Part shown: in pieces, positions 9,941-18,534 of the stretch
Layout: each line of letters begins with the position of its first letter
Position numbering within the stretch: the stretch's first letter is position 1
Assembly (NCBI RefSeq): GCF_000308755.1
Contig: NZ_BAGF01000032.1
Location: 25,465 to 89,464, forward strand
Source: Nocardia pneumoniae NBRC 100136
GTDB lineage: Bacteria; Actinomycetota; Actinomycetes; Mycobacteriales; Mycobacteriaceae
Direction of reading: 5' to 3'
DNA length: 64,000 nucleotides
The notes under the pieces: generated by a model
The model's database searches: none
Told to the model about the DNA's origin: nothing
What the model saw: only the letters and a program-made list of their open reading frames with translations
Position numbers and translations under genes: made by a program

Positions 9941-11032
9941 ATGTTCCGACCCAGTACGTTCCGGTCCGGCCTCCGCGGCCGCACGACCGCCGCATTGCTC
10001 GCCGTGGCAACCGTTGCGACCCTGGGACTCACCGGCTGTGCGAACGACGACGAGCCGGTCGGTCCCACCGCCGACGGACCACTGCCCACCGAGGTTCCGG
10101 CGGGAACCACCCTGGTGGTCGCCGACCAGTCCGAGCGCCTGCAATCCGTCCTGCGGATCTCCGGTGAACTCGACAAACTCCCGTTCAAGGTGCAGTTCGC
10201 AAACTTCGTCGGCGGACCCGCCATTCTCGAGGCGTTCCGCGCCGGCGCCGCCGATGTGGCGCAGGTGGGCGACGTTCCCCCGATTCACGCCCTGGTGGCC
10301 GGGCAGGACGTTCCGATCATCGCGTCCTACCAGACCAGCACCACCGCCTTGAAACTCGCGGTGGCGCCGGGCAAGCCGGTGTCGACGCTGGCGGACCTGA
10401 AGGGCAAGAAGATCGCCTACGCCGAAGGCACCGCCCAGCAGGCCGCGGTGCTGCGCGCGCTCGACAAGGCCGGACTGAAGACCTCCGACGTGCAGCTGGT
10501 GCGGCTGCAGCTGGCCGAGTTCCCGGACGCGGTGCGCACCGGCCAGGTCGACGTCGCCCCGCTGATCGAACCGAACGTCACCCGGTTCCTGCGCACGCCG
10601 GGCGCGTCTCTGATCCCCGACTCCGAGACCGCGGGCATCTACGGCGGCCTCGCCTACCTCTACGCCCGCCGCGCCATCGTGCGGGACCCGGCCAAGGCGG
10701 CCGCCACCCGTGCCCTGGTCGGCGCGTTCGTGCGCGCCTACCAGTGGGCCAACACGCATCCGGACGAGTGGGCGCGCCGCTACTACGTGGAGAACCAAAA
10801 GGTGAGTGCGGACGATGCGAAGCGCATCGTGGACTCGCTGGGCACGTACGTCTTCCCGCACCTGGACCAGAAGCTGGTCGACCGTCAGCAGGCCACCATC
10901 GACGCCATCGCCAAAGCGGGGGAGCTGCCCAAGAAGGTGCAGGCTGCCAACGGTTTCGATCTGCGTTTCGACGCCGCGATCACCCAGGCGGTCACCGAGA
11001 GCGGTGCCGCGTTCGAACCGAAGGCACGCTGA
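9941..11032 (+). CDS. Sulfonate/taurine-type ABC transporter substrate-binding lipoprotein
   Basis: A 363-aa lipoprotein: a basic N-terminus, a hydrophobic stretch (AALLAVATVATLGLTGC) ending in a lipobox Cys at about residue 33, then a periplasmic-binding fold of the SsuA/TauA/NMT1 group. Motifs are ADQSERLQSVLRISGELD, AFRAGAADVAQVGDVPPI, LKGKKIAYAEGT and the GQVDVAPLIEP hinge region. It probably delivers an organosulfonate or related sulfur compound to the adjacent permease. Its TGA overlaps the permease ATG by one base. The four genes from here to 13972 form one overlapping operon. Confidence 0.85.
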   Translation: MFRPSTFRSGLRGRTTAALLAVATVATLGLTGCANDDEPVGPTADGPLPTEVPAGTTLVVADQSERLQSVLRISGELDKLPFKVQFANFVGGPAILEAFRAGAADVAQVGDVPPIHALVAGQDVPIIASYQTSTTALKLAVAPGKPVSTLADLKGKKIAYAEGTAQQAAVLRALDKAGLKTSDVQLVRLQLAEFPDAVRTGQVDVAPLIEPNVTRFLRTPGASLIPDSETAGIYGGLAYLYARRAIVRDPAKAAATRALVGAFVRAYQWANTHPDEWARRYYVENQKVSADDAKRIVDSLGTYVFPHLDQKLVDRQQATIDAIAKAGELPKKVQAANGFDLRFDAAITQAVTESGAAFEPKAR

Positions 11033-11895
11033 TGGCAACCCTGGACGCCGGAGTACTGCACCGCATCGGCCTGGCCCGCTCCGGGCCGGAGCCGGTGCTC
11101 GCCGAACGCAAGATCGCCCGCCCCCGGCTCGGGCCGGGCCGCCCGATCCCGTTCGGCATCGCGGTGGGACCGACGTTGCTGGTCGCCGCGTGGGTGGCCG
11201 GATCGGCTTCCGGCGCCGTGGATCCGGAGACCCTGCCCGCGCCGTGGACGGTCGCCCGGACCGCCGGCGACCTGCTCGCCGACGGCAGACTGCACAGCAA
11301 CCTGCTCACCTCCGTGCAGCGCGCCGTGACCGGGCTCGGCCTCGGCGTCGCCATCGGCTTGGTGCTCGCGCTGCTGGCCGGGCTGAGCCGGATCGGTGAA
11401 GCGCTGGTGGACGGGCCGATCCAGATCAAACGCGCCATCCCGACCCTGGCGCTGATCCCGCTGTTCATCGTGTGGTTCGGCATCGGCGAGGAGATGAAGC
11501 TGCTGGTCATCACCACCAGCGTGGCGATCCCGATCTACCTGAACACGCACGCGCACCTGCGCAGTGTCGACGCCCGATACGTGGAGCTCGCCCAGACGGT
11601 GAAGTTGTCGCGCTGGGGATTCATCCGCCGGATCGCGTTGCCGGGATCGCTGCCCGGGTTCTTCACCGGCCTTCGGCTCGCGGTCACCATTTCGTGGCTG
11701 GCGCTCGTCGTCGTGGAACAGGTCAACGCGACCAGCGGCATCGGCTATCTCATGACCCAGGCACGCACCTACGGCCAGATCGACGTCATCGTGGTCGGCC
11801 TGGTGATCTACGGCCTGCTCGGACTGTTCGGCGACATCCTGGTGCGCGCCGCGGAAAGGAAGGCGCTGTCATGGCGACAGACACTCGCGGACTGA
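11032..11895 (+). CDS. ABC transporter permease, SsuC/TauC type
   Basis: A 287-aa inner-membrane permease with about six predicted helices (for example IPFGIAVGPTLLVAAWVAG, LGLGVAIGLVLALLAGL, VIVVGLVIYGLLGLFGDIL). The cytoplasmic EAA-loop region reads VELAQTVKLSRWGFIRRIALPGSLPGF, the ATPase contact of this family. The start overlaps the binding-protein stop. Its 3' end overlaps the ATPase start by 25 bp, so the subunits should be made in step. Confidence 0.85.
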   Translation: MATLDAGVLHRIGLARSGPEPVLAERKIARPRLGPGRPIPFGIAVGPTLLVAAWVAGSASGAVDPETLPAPWTVARTAGDLLADGRLHSNLLTSVQRAVTGLGLGVAIGLVLALLAGLSRIGEALVDGPIQIKRAIPTLALIPLFIVWFGIGEEMKLLVITTSVAIPIYLNTHAHLRSVDARYVELAQTVKLSRWGFIRRIALPGSLPGFFTGLRLAVTISWLALVVVEQVNATSGIGYLMTQARTYGQIDVIVVGLVIYGLLGLFGDILVRAAERKALSWRQTLAD

Positions 11896-12626
11896 ACGTC
11901 GTCCGCGCCAGGCAGCTGCGACGCGGCTTCGGCGACCGGGTCGTGCTGCGCGACCTGGACATCGACATCGCCCGCGGCGAGTTCGTCGCACTGCTCGGCC
12001 GCAGCGGTTCCGGCAAGAGCACATTGCTGCGGGCGCTGGCCGAACTGGACTACGACGTGCCGGGATCCGGTGAGCTGAGTGTGCCCACCGAACGTTCGGT
12101 GGTCTTCCAGGACTCCCGGTTGCTGCCCTGGGCGCGGGTGCTGGACAACGTGACGCTCGGGCTCGGCGGCTCCGACGCGGCCGAGCGGGGACGTTCCGCG
12201 TTGGCCGAGGTCGGCCTCGCGGGGCGGGAGAAAGCCTGGCCCAAAGAGCTTTCCGGTGGCGAACAGCAGCGCGTCGCGCTGGCGCGGTCGCTGGTGCGCG
12301 AGCCCGAGCTGCTGCTGGCCGACGAACCGTTCGGCGCGCTCGACGCGCTGACCCGGATCAAGATGCACGCCCTCCTGCAGGAGCTGTGTGCCGAGCACCG
12401 GCCCGCCGTGCTGCTGGTCACCCACGACGTGGACGAGGCGGTGCTGCTGGCCGACCGCGTGCTGGTGCTCGAGGACGGGCACATCGCGGTGGACCAGCGC
12501 ATCGACCTGGAACGCCCACGCCGCCACGGTGACCCGGCCTTTGTGCGGCACCGCTCCCTGCTCCTGGCCAGCCTGGGCGTCGACGCGCATACGCCCGCCG
12601 ACGACGAAGAGAAGAAAGCCTCATGA
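11871..12626 (+). CDS. ABC transporter ATP-binding protein, SsuB/TauB type
   Basis: A 251-aa ATPase with all motifs: Walker A GRSGSGKST near residue 43, Q-loop VVFQDSRLLPWARV, signature ELSGGEQQRVALARSL, Walker B LLLADEPFGALDALT and H-loop LLVTHDVDEA. The phrase DSRLLPW is typical of SsuB-like proteins. It energises the permease encoded just upstream. Its last four bases (ATGA) contain the start of the monooxygenase gene. Confidence 0.88.
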   Translation: MATDTRGLNVVRARQLRRGFGDRVVLRDLDIDIARGEFVALLGRSGSGKSTLLRALAELDYDVPGSGELSVPTERSVVFQDSRLLPWARVLDNVTLGLGGSDAAERGRSALAEVGLAGREKAWPKELSGGEQQRVALARSLVREPELLLADEPFGALDALTRIKMHALLQELCAEHRPAVLLVTHDVDEAVLLADRVLVLEDGHIAVDQRIDLERPRRHGDPAFVRHRSLLLASLGVDAHTPADDEEKKAS

Positions 12627-13972
12627 CCACGCCACGTCAACTCAGCCTCAACGCGTTCATCTACCCCTCCGGCCACCACGAAGCCGCCTGGCGGCACCCG
12701 TGGAGCAGCCCCGAGCGGATCTACGACGTCGCCTACTACCAGGAGATCGGCCGCACCGCCGAGGCGGCGAAGCTGGACGCGGTGTTCTTCGCCGACGGCC
12801 CGGCCCTGCGCACCAACGTCGAGCACAACGCGGCCTCCGGCTTGGAGCCGATCACCCTGCTCACCGCGATCGCCACGGCCACAACGCACCTCGGTCTCAT
12901 CGCCACCGCGTCGACCACGTACTACGAGCCCTACAACCTGGCCAGGTTGTTCTCCACGCTGGACCACATCTCCGGCGGGCGCGCGGGCTGGAACATCGTC
13001 ACCACCGGCACCGATCTCGCGGCGGCGAACTTCGGCCTGGACAAGCACCCCGACCACGCCGAACGGTACGCGCGGGCAGGGGAATTCGTCGACGCCGTGG
13101 TCGCGCTGTGGGACAGCTGGGAGGACGACGCCATCGTCCTGGACCGGGCTTCCGGGGTGTACGCGGACCCCGGCAAGATCCACCGGATCGACTTCGCGGG
13201 CGAACATCTGTCGGTTCGCGGGCCGTTCACCGCGCCGCGAACCCCGCAGGGTCACCCGGTGCTGGTGCAGGCGGGCGCCTCGAACGACGGCCGGGCGTTC
13301 GCGGGCCGATACGCCGAGGCGATCTTCACCGCGCATCAGCGGTTGAGCGACGCGCAGGCGTTCTACGCCGACATCAAAGCGCGCGCCCGCGGTTTCGGCC
13401 GCGATCCCGAGCACGTCAAGATCCTGCCCGGCATCAGCCCGTTCATCGCCGACACCGAGGCGGCGGCCAAGCGGCTGGAGCGCGAGTTCAACGAGCTCAC
13501 CGTGCCCGACTACGGGCTGGCCCAGCTGGAGGGCATCGTCGGGATCAGCCTGCGGCACCTGCCTCTGGACGAGCCGATCCCGGTCGAATTGTTCGACGCG
13601 GCAGGCGATGTCACCGACAACGGACAGAGCCGATTGCAGGTCGTCGCGGGCATCGTGCAGCGGGAACGGCCGACCGTGCGCGGTCTGCTGCACCGCCTCG
13701 CCGGTGCGCGCGGCCACCGAGTCTTCGCCGGTACTCCCGAGCAGGTCGCCGATACCATCGAGGAGTGGTTCCGCAATGGCGCGGCGGACGGTTTCAACGT
13801 AATGCCGCCGTACTACCCGGGTGGACTGGAGATCTTCGCCGAAACGGTCGTGCCGATCCTGCAGGAACGCGGACTGTTCCGCACCGAGTACACCGGCACC
13901 ACCCTGCGCGACCACTTCGGCCTGCCCCGCCCCGAAAGCCGCTTCGCCCGTCGGCCAGCACTCACCCGGTGA
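12623..13972 (+). CDS. FMNH2-dependent monooxygenase, NtaA/SnaA/DszA (bacterial-luciferase) family
   Basis: A 449-aa protein of the LLM superfamily, NtaA branch. Markers are LNAFIYPSGHHEAAWRHP at the N-terminus, AKLDAVFFADGPAL, EPITLLTAIATATTHLGL, STTYYEPYNLARLFSTLDHI, SGGRAGWNIVTT and the C-terminal GADGFNV-like segment (AADGFNVMPPYYPGGL). Such enzymes use reduced FMN from a separate flavin reductase to oxidise sulfonates, sulfones or aminopolycarboxylates. Being last in a sulfonate-type transporter operon, it likely releases sulfite or oxidises the imported compound. No flavin reductase gene lies beside it. Confidence 0.85.
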   Translation: MTTPRQLSLNAFIYPSGHHEAAWRHPWSSPERIYDVAYYQEIGRTAEAAKLDAVFFADGPALRTNVEHNAASGLEPITLLTAIATATTHLGLIATASTTYYEPYNLARLFSTLDHISGGRAGWNIVTTGTDLAAANFGLDKHPDHAERYARAGEFVDAVVALWDSWEDDAIVLDRASGVYADPGKIHRIDFAGEHLSVRGPFTAPRTPQGHPVLVQAGASNDGRAFAGRYAEAIFTAHQRLSDAQAFYADIKARARGFGRDPEHVKILPGISPFIADTEAAAKRLEREFNELTVPDYGLAQLEGIVGISLRHLPLDEPIPVELFDAAGDVTDNGQSRLQVVAGIVQRERPTVRGLLHRLAGARGHRVFAGTPEQVADTIEEWFRNGAADGFNVMPPYYPGGLEIFAETVVPILQERGLFRTEYTGTTLRDHFGLPRPESRFARRPALTR

Positions 13973-14372
13973 GGGGCCCGCGCGAAACCGGCTGTTCCAC
14001 CGCGCCGAACCATCCGGCAGTACATCGAGAGCAGGCACGGATCGCGTTGCCTCCGACTCGGATAGGGACCGACGAGGCCGATGCCGTGCGACGAAGGCAC
14101 CGCCGGTATCGGGGCAACCACGCCGTGCAAGCCGGATCGGGCCGCGCGAGCGCGATGCGCGCATGCACCGATCAGGGAGCGAATGTCATTGTGGCGACCT
14201 CGATCGGGACGGTTGGGGTCGACTGTCCTGCCGCCTGTTCAGCGCATCGTGTCGGTCTGGCCCTGGGCCGAATGGCATTGGGCCCGAATCGATTCGCGAA
14301 GGCTGCATGGGTCGTCGAGTTTTCGGTGAGCCGCGGTGTCATGCGGCGCTCCGGCCGATCGGTGATGCGAGC
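13973..14372. other. Intergenic region, no convincing gene
   Basis: About 400 bp between the monooxygenase and the MFS gene. Frames stay open here, as expected in GC-rich DNA, but the translations look like non-coding sequence. An ATG at 14307 preceded by GAAGG could be an alternative start for the MFS protein. No repeat or hairpin stands out. Confidence 0.4.
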
Positions 14373-15572
14373 GTGAGCGCGTCCGTCGCGGGCGGTGCAA
14401 CGGCGACTCCCGTGCGTCTTCGGTCGCTGACCTGGACGGTGTTCGTGCCCGTGGTGGTGTACGGCATCGGGTCGGGCGCGGCGGCGCCGATGTACGCGTT
14501 GCGGGCGCTGGATCTGGGCGCCTCCGCGGGGCTGGCCGGGGTGGTCGTCGCACTGTCCGGGCTCGGCATGGTGCTGACCGATCTACCCGCGGGCCGGATC
14601 GTGGCCGTGATCGGCGAACGCGGTGCGATGGCGGTGGGGTCGGTGCTCGGCGCGGTCGGTGTGCTCGCGGCGATCCTCGCGCCGAATGTCGGTGTGCTCG
14701 CGCTGGGAATGGTGCTCAACGGTGCGGCGGGCGCGGTGTGGGGGCTGGCCCGCCAGGCCTATCTCGTGACTGTGGTGCCCGGAGGCGATCTCGGGCGGGC
14801 GATGTCGACTTTGGCCGGTTCGATGCGGCTCGGCTTCTTCTGCGGGCCGTTCCTGGGCGCCGCGGTGGTACACGGCGTCGGACCGAACGGTGCGCTGTGG
14901 TTGCAGTTGGCGACCACCGTGCTCGCCGGTGCGGCGATGGCGGCTATCCGGTCGACCGACGTGGACAGTGGCGCCACCGTGCGGCACTCACTGGGCGCGG
15001 TGATGATCGAGCATCGCAGGACCCTCGGCACACTCGGGGTGGCCGCGCTGCTGACCGGCGCGGCCCGGGCGGCGCGGCTGGCGCTGTTGCCCTTGTGGGC
15101 GGCGCATATCGGCGTGAGCGCGTCGACCACCAGCCTCGTGTTCGGTGTCGCGGGAGCCGTGGATGTGCTGATGTCCTATCCGGCGGGGGTGTGGCTGGAT
15201 CGATATGGCAGGCGTGCCACCGGTGTTCCGTCGATGATCCTGTTCGCCGCCGGTTTCGGCGCGCTGCCGTTCACCTCCTCGGTGTTCGGCCTGAGCGCGG
15301 CGGCCGTACTGCTCGGTCTCGCCAATGGCGTGAGCAACGGGCTGATCATGACGGTGGGCGCCGACGTCGCGCCCGACGTGCGGCGCGCCGAGTTCCTGGG
15401 CGCCTGGCGCCTCACCCACGACATCGGCATGTTCGCGGGCCCGGTGGCGGTCGGCGCGATCAGCGCCCTCACCGCGCTCGGCGCCGCCGCCATCGCCCTC
15501 GCGCTCGCCGCGGCGACCGGCGCCTACACCATGCACCGCTGGTTTCCCGGCGTGATGCGGCATTCCCCATGA
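14373..15572 (+). CDS. Major facilitator superfamily transporter
   Basis: About 399 aa with 12 hydrophobic segments. The MFS signature after helix 2 reads LPAGRIVAVIGERGAM, and the mid-protein repeat of it is PAGVWLDRYGRRATGVPSM. Helices are Ala/Gly/Val-rich, as in drug or small-molecule exporters. The GTG at 14373 (MSASVAGG) precedes the first helix (LTWTVFVPVVVYGIGSG) by about 20 residues; an ATG at 14307 is an alternative. Substrate unknown. It stands alone, followed by the repeat-bearing gap before bioQ. Confidence 0.75.
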   Translation: MSASVAGGATATPVRLRSLTWTVFVPVVVYGIGSGAAAPMYALRALDLGASAGLAGVVVALSGLGMVLTDLPAGRIVAVIGERGAMAVGSVLGAVGVLAAILAPNVGVLALGMVLNGAAGAVWGLARQAYLVTVVPGGDLGRAMSTLAGSMRLGFFCGPFLGAAVVHGVGPNGALWLQLATTVLAGAAMAAIRSTDVDSGATVRHSLGAVMIEHRRTLGTLGVAALLTGAARAARLALLPLWAAHIGVSASTTSLVFGVAGAVDVLMSYPAGVWLDRYGRRATGVPSMILFAAGFGALPFTSSVFGLSAAAVLLGLANGVSNGLIMTVGADVAPDVRRAEFLGAWRLTHDIGMFAGPVAVGAISALTALGAAAIALALAAATGAYTMHRWFPGVMRHSP

Positions 15573-15697
15573 GGCGGCCAGGTCAGGAGGACGCCGGGTA
15601 GGCACTCCGGTCGGTTCGCCGCGAGGCGACGCTGGGGTGGGCCACCGGTCGCCGATGCAGAGCGCCGGACCATGCGGACGGGAACGATGCGCGCGCT

Positions 15698-15837
15698 CGA
15701 GCAGGTCAGCGGATGCCGCTGCTGGGCAGCAGGGTTGGCGGGTCCGGAGCGCTCAGCCGACGGCCGAGCAGGTAAGGGACGCTGGCTCCCCGGTTGAAGG
15801 CGCGGAACGATCGGCGACGACCGAGCAGGTCAGCGGA
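15698..15837. repeat. Degenerate short direct repeats downstream of bioQ
   Basis: CGAGCAGGTCAGCGGA occurs at 15698-15713 and again at 15822-15837, with a diverged copy (CGAGCAGGTAAGGGA) at 15765-15779. Related pieces continue into the 3' end of bioQ (GGTCAGCGGGCGCC, CCGAGCAGGT). The spacing is irregular (67 and 57 bp), so these are not CRISPR repeats. The 312-bp gap 15573-15884 holds no other feature that I can support. Confidence 0.5.
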
Positions 15838-15884
15838 GGTGAGTCCGGACAACCGGACGGACAATGCGGTGATGCCTGTGCTGG

Positions 15885-16469
15885 TCAGCGGGCGCCGGTG
15901 CCGAGCAGGTGGCGCACGCCCGCGACGAACAGTTGCAGACCGAAGTCGAAACGGGCTGTCGGGTCGGGGGTTTCCTCCAGCGGCGACGTGTCGTCGGGGA
16001 GGGCGCCCATCGAGTCCATCTGCATTCTCGACTGCTCGTCCACGGTCTGGCCCAGAACGTAGTAGAGCAGGGTGAATGCCGCGAGCTCGGCCTCGTGTCG
16101 CGGCATGCCCGCGCGAATCGCCGCGCTCACCAAGCGTTCCCGGCCCTTGCTCGTGGTGAGGCGGGAAGCGTATGTGGCCGAGACCAATTCGGCGCCGTCG
16201 CGGTAGGCCAGCAGGCAGTCGCGCAGGCGGTGGGCCAATTCGGTGATCTGGCCGGACCAGTCCTCGGCCTCGATCGGGTCCTCCATGGGAGCGAGGATCT
16301 TGTCCGCGACCGCGCCGAGCAACGCCTGCTTATTGGGGAAATGCCAGTACAGCGCGCCGGGTTGCACCTGAAGGGACCCGGCCAGCCTGCGCATGGTGAG
16401 GTCGGCGAGACCGTATCGATCCAGAATCGCGATGGCGCCGTCGACCACGTCCGCCCGGTGCAGCTGCAC
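15885..16469 (-). CDS. bioQ: TetR-family biotin regulator BioQ
   Basis: A 194-aa TetR protein: the N-terminal helix-turn-helix ([42 protein letters not shown]) covers residues 9-51, followed by a helical ligand domain. It is divergent from bioB with a BioQ-type palindrome between them, and the same palindrome precedes bioA and bioF. That is the arrangement known for BioQ in corynebacteria and mycobacteria. It probably represses the bio genes and itself. The GTG start at 16469 has an AAGGA Shine-Dalgarno. BioQ is not a BirA-type sensor, so the signal is likely linked to biotin status indirectly. Confidence 0.88.
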   Translation of the reverse strand: MQLHRADVVDGAIAILDRYGLADLTMRRLAGSLQVQPGALYWHFPNKQALLGAVADKILAPMEDPIEAEDWSGQITELAHRLRDCLLAYRDGAELVSATYASRLTTSKGRERLVSAAIRAGMPRHEAELAAFTLLYYVLGQTVDEQSRMQMDSMGALPDDTSPLEETPDPTARFDFGLQLFVAGVRHLLGTGAR

Positions 16470-16518
16470 TCGAAGTCCTTCCCCGTCGTGCTTTGACTCA
16501 CTCCTACCGCTACCCTAG

Positions 16519-16535
16519 CCTGAACACCGTTCAAG
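16519..16535. promoter_or_regulatory. BioQ-type operator in the bioQ-bioB divergent promoter
   Basis: CCTGAACACCGTTCAAG has arms identical to the bioF site and differs only in the central three bases. On the plus strand TACCCT (16511-16516) or TAGCCT (16516-16521) can act as the bioB -10 box, placing the start site inside the operator. On the minus strand TAGGGT (16512-16517) could serve bioQ. One bound repressor would control both directions. Confidence 0.85.
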
Positions 16536-16573
16536 TTGCACGGCCACCTCGGCCGGACGAAGGGATTCGTGCA

Positions 16574-17587
16574 GTGACCCAGGCACCGGTAGACACCACC
16601 ATCCTGTCGATCGCCCGCGAGCAGGTGCTAGAGCGCGGCGAGGGGCTGAACCAGGAACAGACCCTGGAGGTCCTGCGCCTGGGTGACGACCAACTGGAGG
16701 AGCTGCTCGCCCTGGCCCATGAGGTGCGGATGAAGTGGTGCGGTCCCGAGGTCGAGGTCGAGGGCATCATCAGCCTGAAGACCGGCGGCTGCCCCGAGGA
16801 CTGCCACTTCTGCTCGCAGTCGGGCCTGTTCCAGTCGCCGGTGCGTGCGGCGTGGCTGGATATCCCCAGCCTGGTCGAGGCCGCCAAGCAGACCGCGAAG
16901 ACCGGTGCCACCGAGTTCTGCATCGTCGCCGCTGTGCGCGGCCCGGACGAGCGCCTGATGGCCCAGGTCGCCGCGGGCGTGGAGGCGATCCGCAACGAGG
17001 TCGACATCCAGGTCGCCTGCTCGCTGGGCATGCTCACCCAGGAGCAGGTCGACCAGCTGGCCGCGATGGGCGTGCACCGCTACAACCACAACCTGGAGAC
17101 CTCCCGCTCCTACTTCCCGAACGTGGTCACCACGCACACCTGGGAAGAGCGCTGGGACACCCTGCGCATGGTGCGCGAAGCGGGCATGGAGGTGTGCTGC
17201 GGCGGCATCCTCGGCATGGGCGAAACCCTGGAGCAGCGTGCCGAATTCGCCGCGAACCTGGCCGAACTCGAGCCCGACGAGGTGCCGCTGAACTTCCTCA
17301 ACCCGCGGCCGGGCACCCCGTTCGGCGACCTCGAGGTGTTGCCCGCCGCCGACGCGCTGCGCGCCGTGGCCGCGTTCCGGCTCGCGCTGCCGCGCACCAT
17401 GCTGCGTTTCGCCGGCGGCCGGGAGATCACCCTCGGCGATCTCGGCGCCAAGAAGGGCATTCTCGGCGGCATCAACGCCGTCATCGTCGGCAACTACCTG
17501 ACCACCCTCGGCCGTCCCGCCGAGCAGGACCTGGACCTGCTCGGCGAGCTGAAGATGCCGATCAAGGCGCTCAACGAAACGCTCTGA
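16574..17587 (+). CDS. bioB: Biotin synthase
   Basis: Radical-SAM enzyme inserting sulfur into dethiobiotin. In the 337-aa protein the [4Fe-4S]-SAM motif is [13 protein letters not shown] (C73, C77, C80). [12 protein letters not shown], the glycine-rich GGILGMGET and the C-terminal [11 protein letters not shown] and RFAGGRE motifs are all conserved BioB features. The GTG at 16574 follows GAAGGG at moderate spacing. A longer in-frame version from 16493 would have to start upstream of the operator and is unlikely. It is followed by bsaP after 34 bp and DUF2567, as in mycobacteria. Confidence 0.96.
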   Translation: MTQAPVDTTILSIAREQVLERGEGLNQEQTLEVLRLGDDQLEELLALAHEVRMKWCGPEVEVEGIISLKTGGCPEDCHFCSQSGLFQSPVRAAWLDIPSLVEAAKQTAKTGATEFCIVAAVRGPDERLMAQVAAGVEAIRNEVDIQVACSLGMLTQEQVDQLAAMGVHRYNHNLETSRSYFPNVVTTHTWEERWDTLRMVREAGMEVCCGGILGMGETLEQRAEFAANLAELEPDEVPLNFLNPRPGTPFGDLEVLPAADALRAVAAFRLALPRTMLRFAGGREITLGDLGAKKGILGGINAVIVGNYLTTLGRPAEQDLDLLGELKMPIKALNETL

Positions 17588-17621
17588 CCCCGGCTCGGTT
17601 GCGAGGAAAGAGACCACGACC

Positions 17622-17849
17622 ATGGGTACTGTCATGGACATGGACGAGCGCTACAACCCGTTCACCGGCAAGCGGATCGTGCCGGGGCTCGACGACACGA
17701 TTCCGGCGGCCGCCGCGCTGGGCCTGGAGCCGCCGCGCTTCTGCGAGCAGTGCGGTCGCCGCATGATCGTGCAGGTCAGCCCGGACGGCTGGTGGGCGAA
17801 ATGCTCCCGGCACGGCGTGCTGAACTCCGCCGATCTGGAACGCCGCTAG
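17622..17849 (+). CDS. bsaP: Biotin synthase auxiliary protein BsaP
   Basis: A 75-aa protein ([20 protein letters not shown]...) with a small Cys cluster: C41 and C44 in FCEQCGRR, then C61 and H64 in KCSRHG. The position right behind bioB and the sequence pattern match the mycobacterial Rv1590-type protein, described in recent work as an auxiliary Fe-S protein needed by actinobacterial BioB. A GAGGAAAGAGA Shine-Dalgarno precedes the ATG. The inferred role is support of the sulfur-donating cluster of BioB. The last base of its stop codon is the first base of the next gene. Confidence 0.85.
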   Translation: MGTVMDMDERYNPFTGKRIVPGLDDTIPAAAALGLEPPRFCEQCGRRMIVQVSPDGWWAKCSRHGVLNSADLERR

Positions 17850-18511
17850 TGGTGTCGGCGCTGTCCCCGGGCGGGCTGCGGAGCGAGGTGCGTGCCGCGG
17901 CGGCGGTCGCCGTGGCGGTGGTGGCGGCGAGCGCGATCGGCGGTATCGGATGGGGGCTGCTGGCGCCCACCGAGCGGCTGCTCGTGGTCGAGCCGGGTCG
18001 CGGAGTCGCGCTGACCGGCGAAAGCGCGCACCAGTTCGACGCGCTGGCGATGTTCGTGCTCGCGGGTGCGGTGCTCGGCCTGTTGTCGGCCATCGCCGCG
18101 TGGCGGTGGCGTTCCGCGCGCGGACCGCTGCTGCAGATCGGTTTGCTGATCGGCTCCGGTGTTGGCGCCGCGGTGATGGCGCGAGTCGGCGAACAGGTCG
18201 CCGAATGGCTGCATCCGCGCCCGCACGACCCGCCGGTCGGCCAGATCATCGCGCTGCCCATCGAGGTGGGCAGCGCGCTCGCGCTGATCGTGCAGCCGCT
18301 GATCGCGTCGTTCGTCCTGCTGTTCCTCGCCGCGCTGAACACGTCGGAAGATCTCGGTACCGGCCGCGGCCGACGCAAGAGCGAATCCTTCGATACCACA
18401 GGCACTTTCACGCCTTATACCGACGCTGCGCATAGGGGAGAGCTACCCTATCGCGGCTACGAGCCCGCCGCCGACGAACATTCACTGCCCGCGTCCCACC
18501 CACGGCACTGA
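17849..18511 (+). CDS. DUF2567 membrane protein
   Basis: About 220 aa from GTG 17849 (or 17852), overlapping the bsaP stop by one base. Four hydrophobic segments are visible: AAVAVAVVAASAIGGIGWG near the N-terminus, FDALAMFVLAGAVLGLLSAI, LLQIGLLIGSGVGAAVM and ALALIVQPLIASFVLLFLAAL. A hydrophilic tail of about 50 residues follows. The order bioB-bsaP-DUF2567 is conserved in mycobacteria (Rv1589-Rv1591, from memory), which suggests co-transcription. The molecular function is unknown, and a link to biotin is only positional. Confidence 0.8.
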   Translation: MVSALSPGGLRSEVRAAAAVAVAVVAASAIGGIGWGLLAPTERLLVVEPGRGVALTGESAHQFDALAMFVLAGAVLGLLSAIAAWRWRSARGPLLQIGLLIGSGVGAAVMARVGEQVAEWLHPRPHDPPVGQIIALPIEVGSALALIVQPLIASFVLLFLAALNTSEDLGTGRGRRKSESFDTTGTFTPYTDAAHRGELPYRGYEPAADEHSLPASHPRH

Positions 18512-18534
18512 CGCGCGTTGCCGCGACACGACTT

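Noticed and set aside
15698..15837. 16-bp repeats as CRISPR or BioQ sites
   Set aside because: Spacing is irregular, copies are few, and the sequence lacks the TGAAC-N3-GTTCA core.
15637..16062. A 141-codon plus-strand frame overlapping bioQ
   Set aside because: It is low-complexity, overlaps the 3' end of bioQ antisense, and has no recognisable domain.
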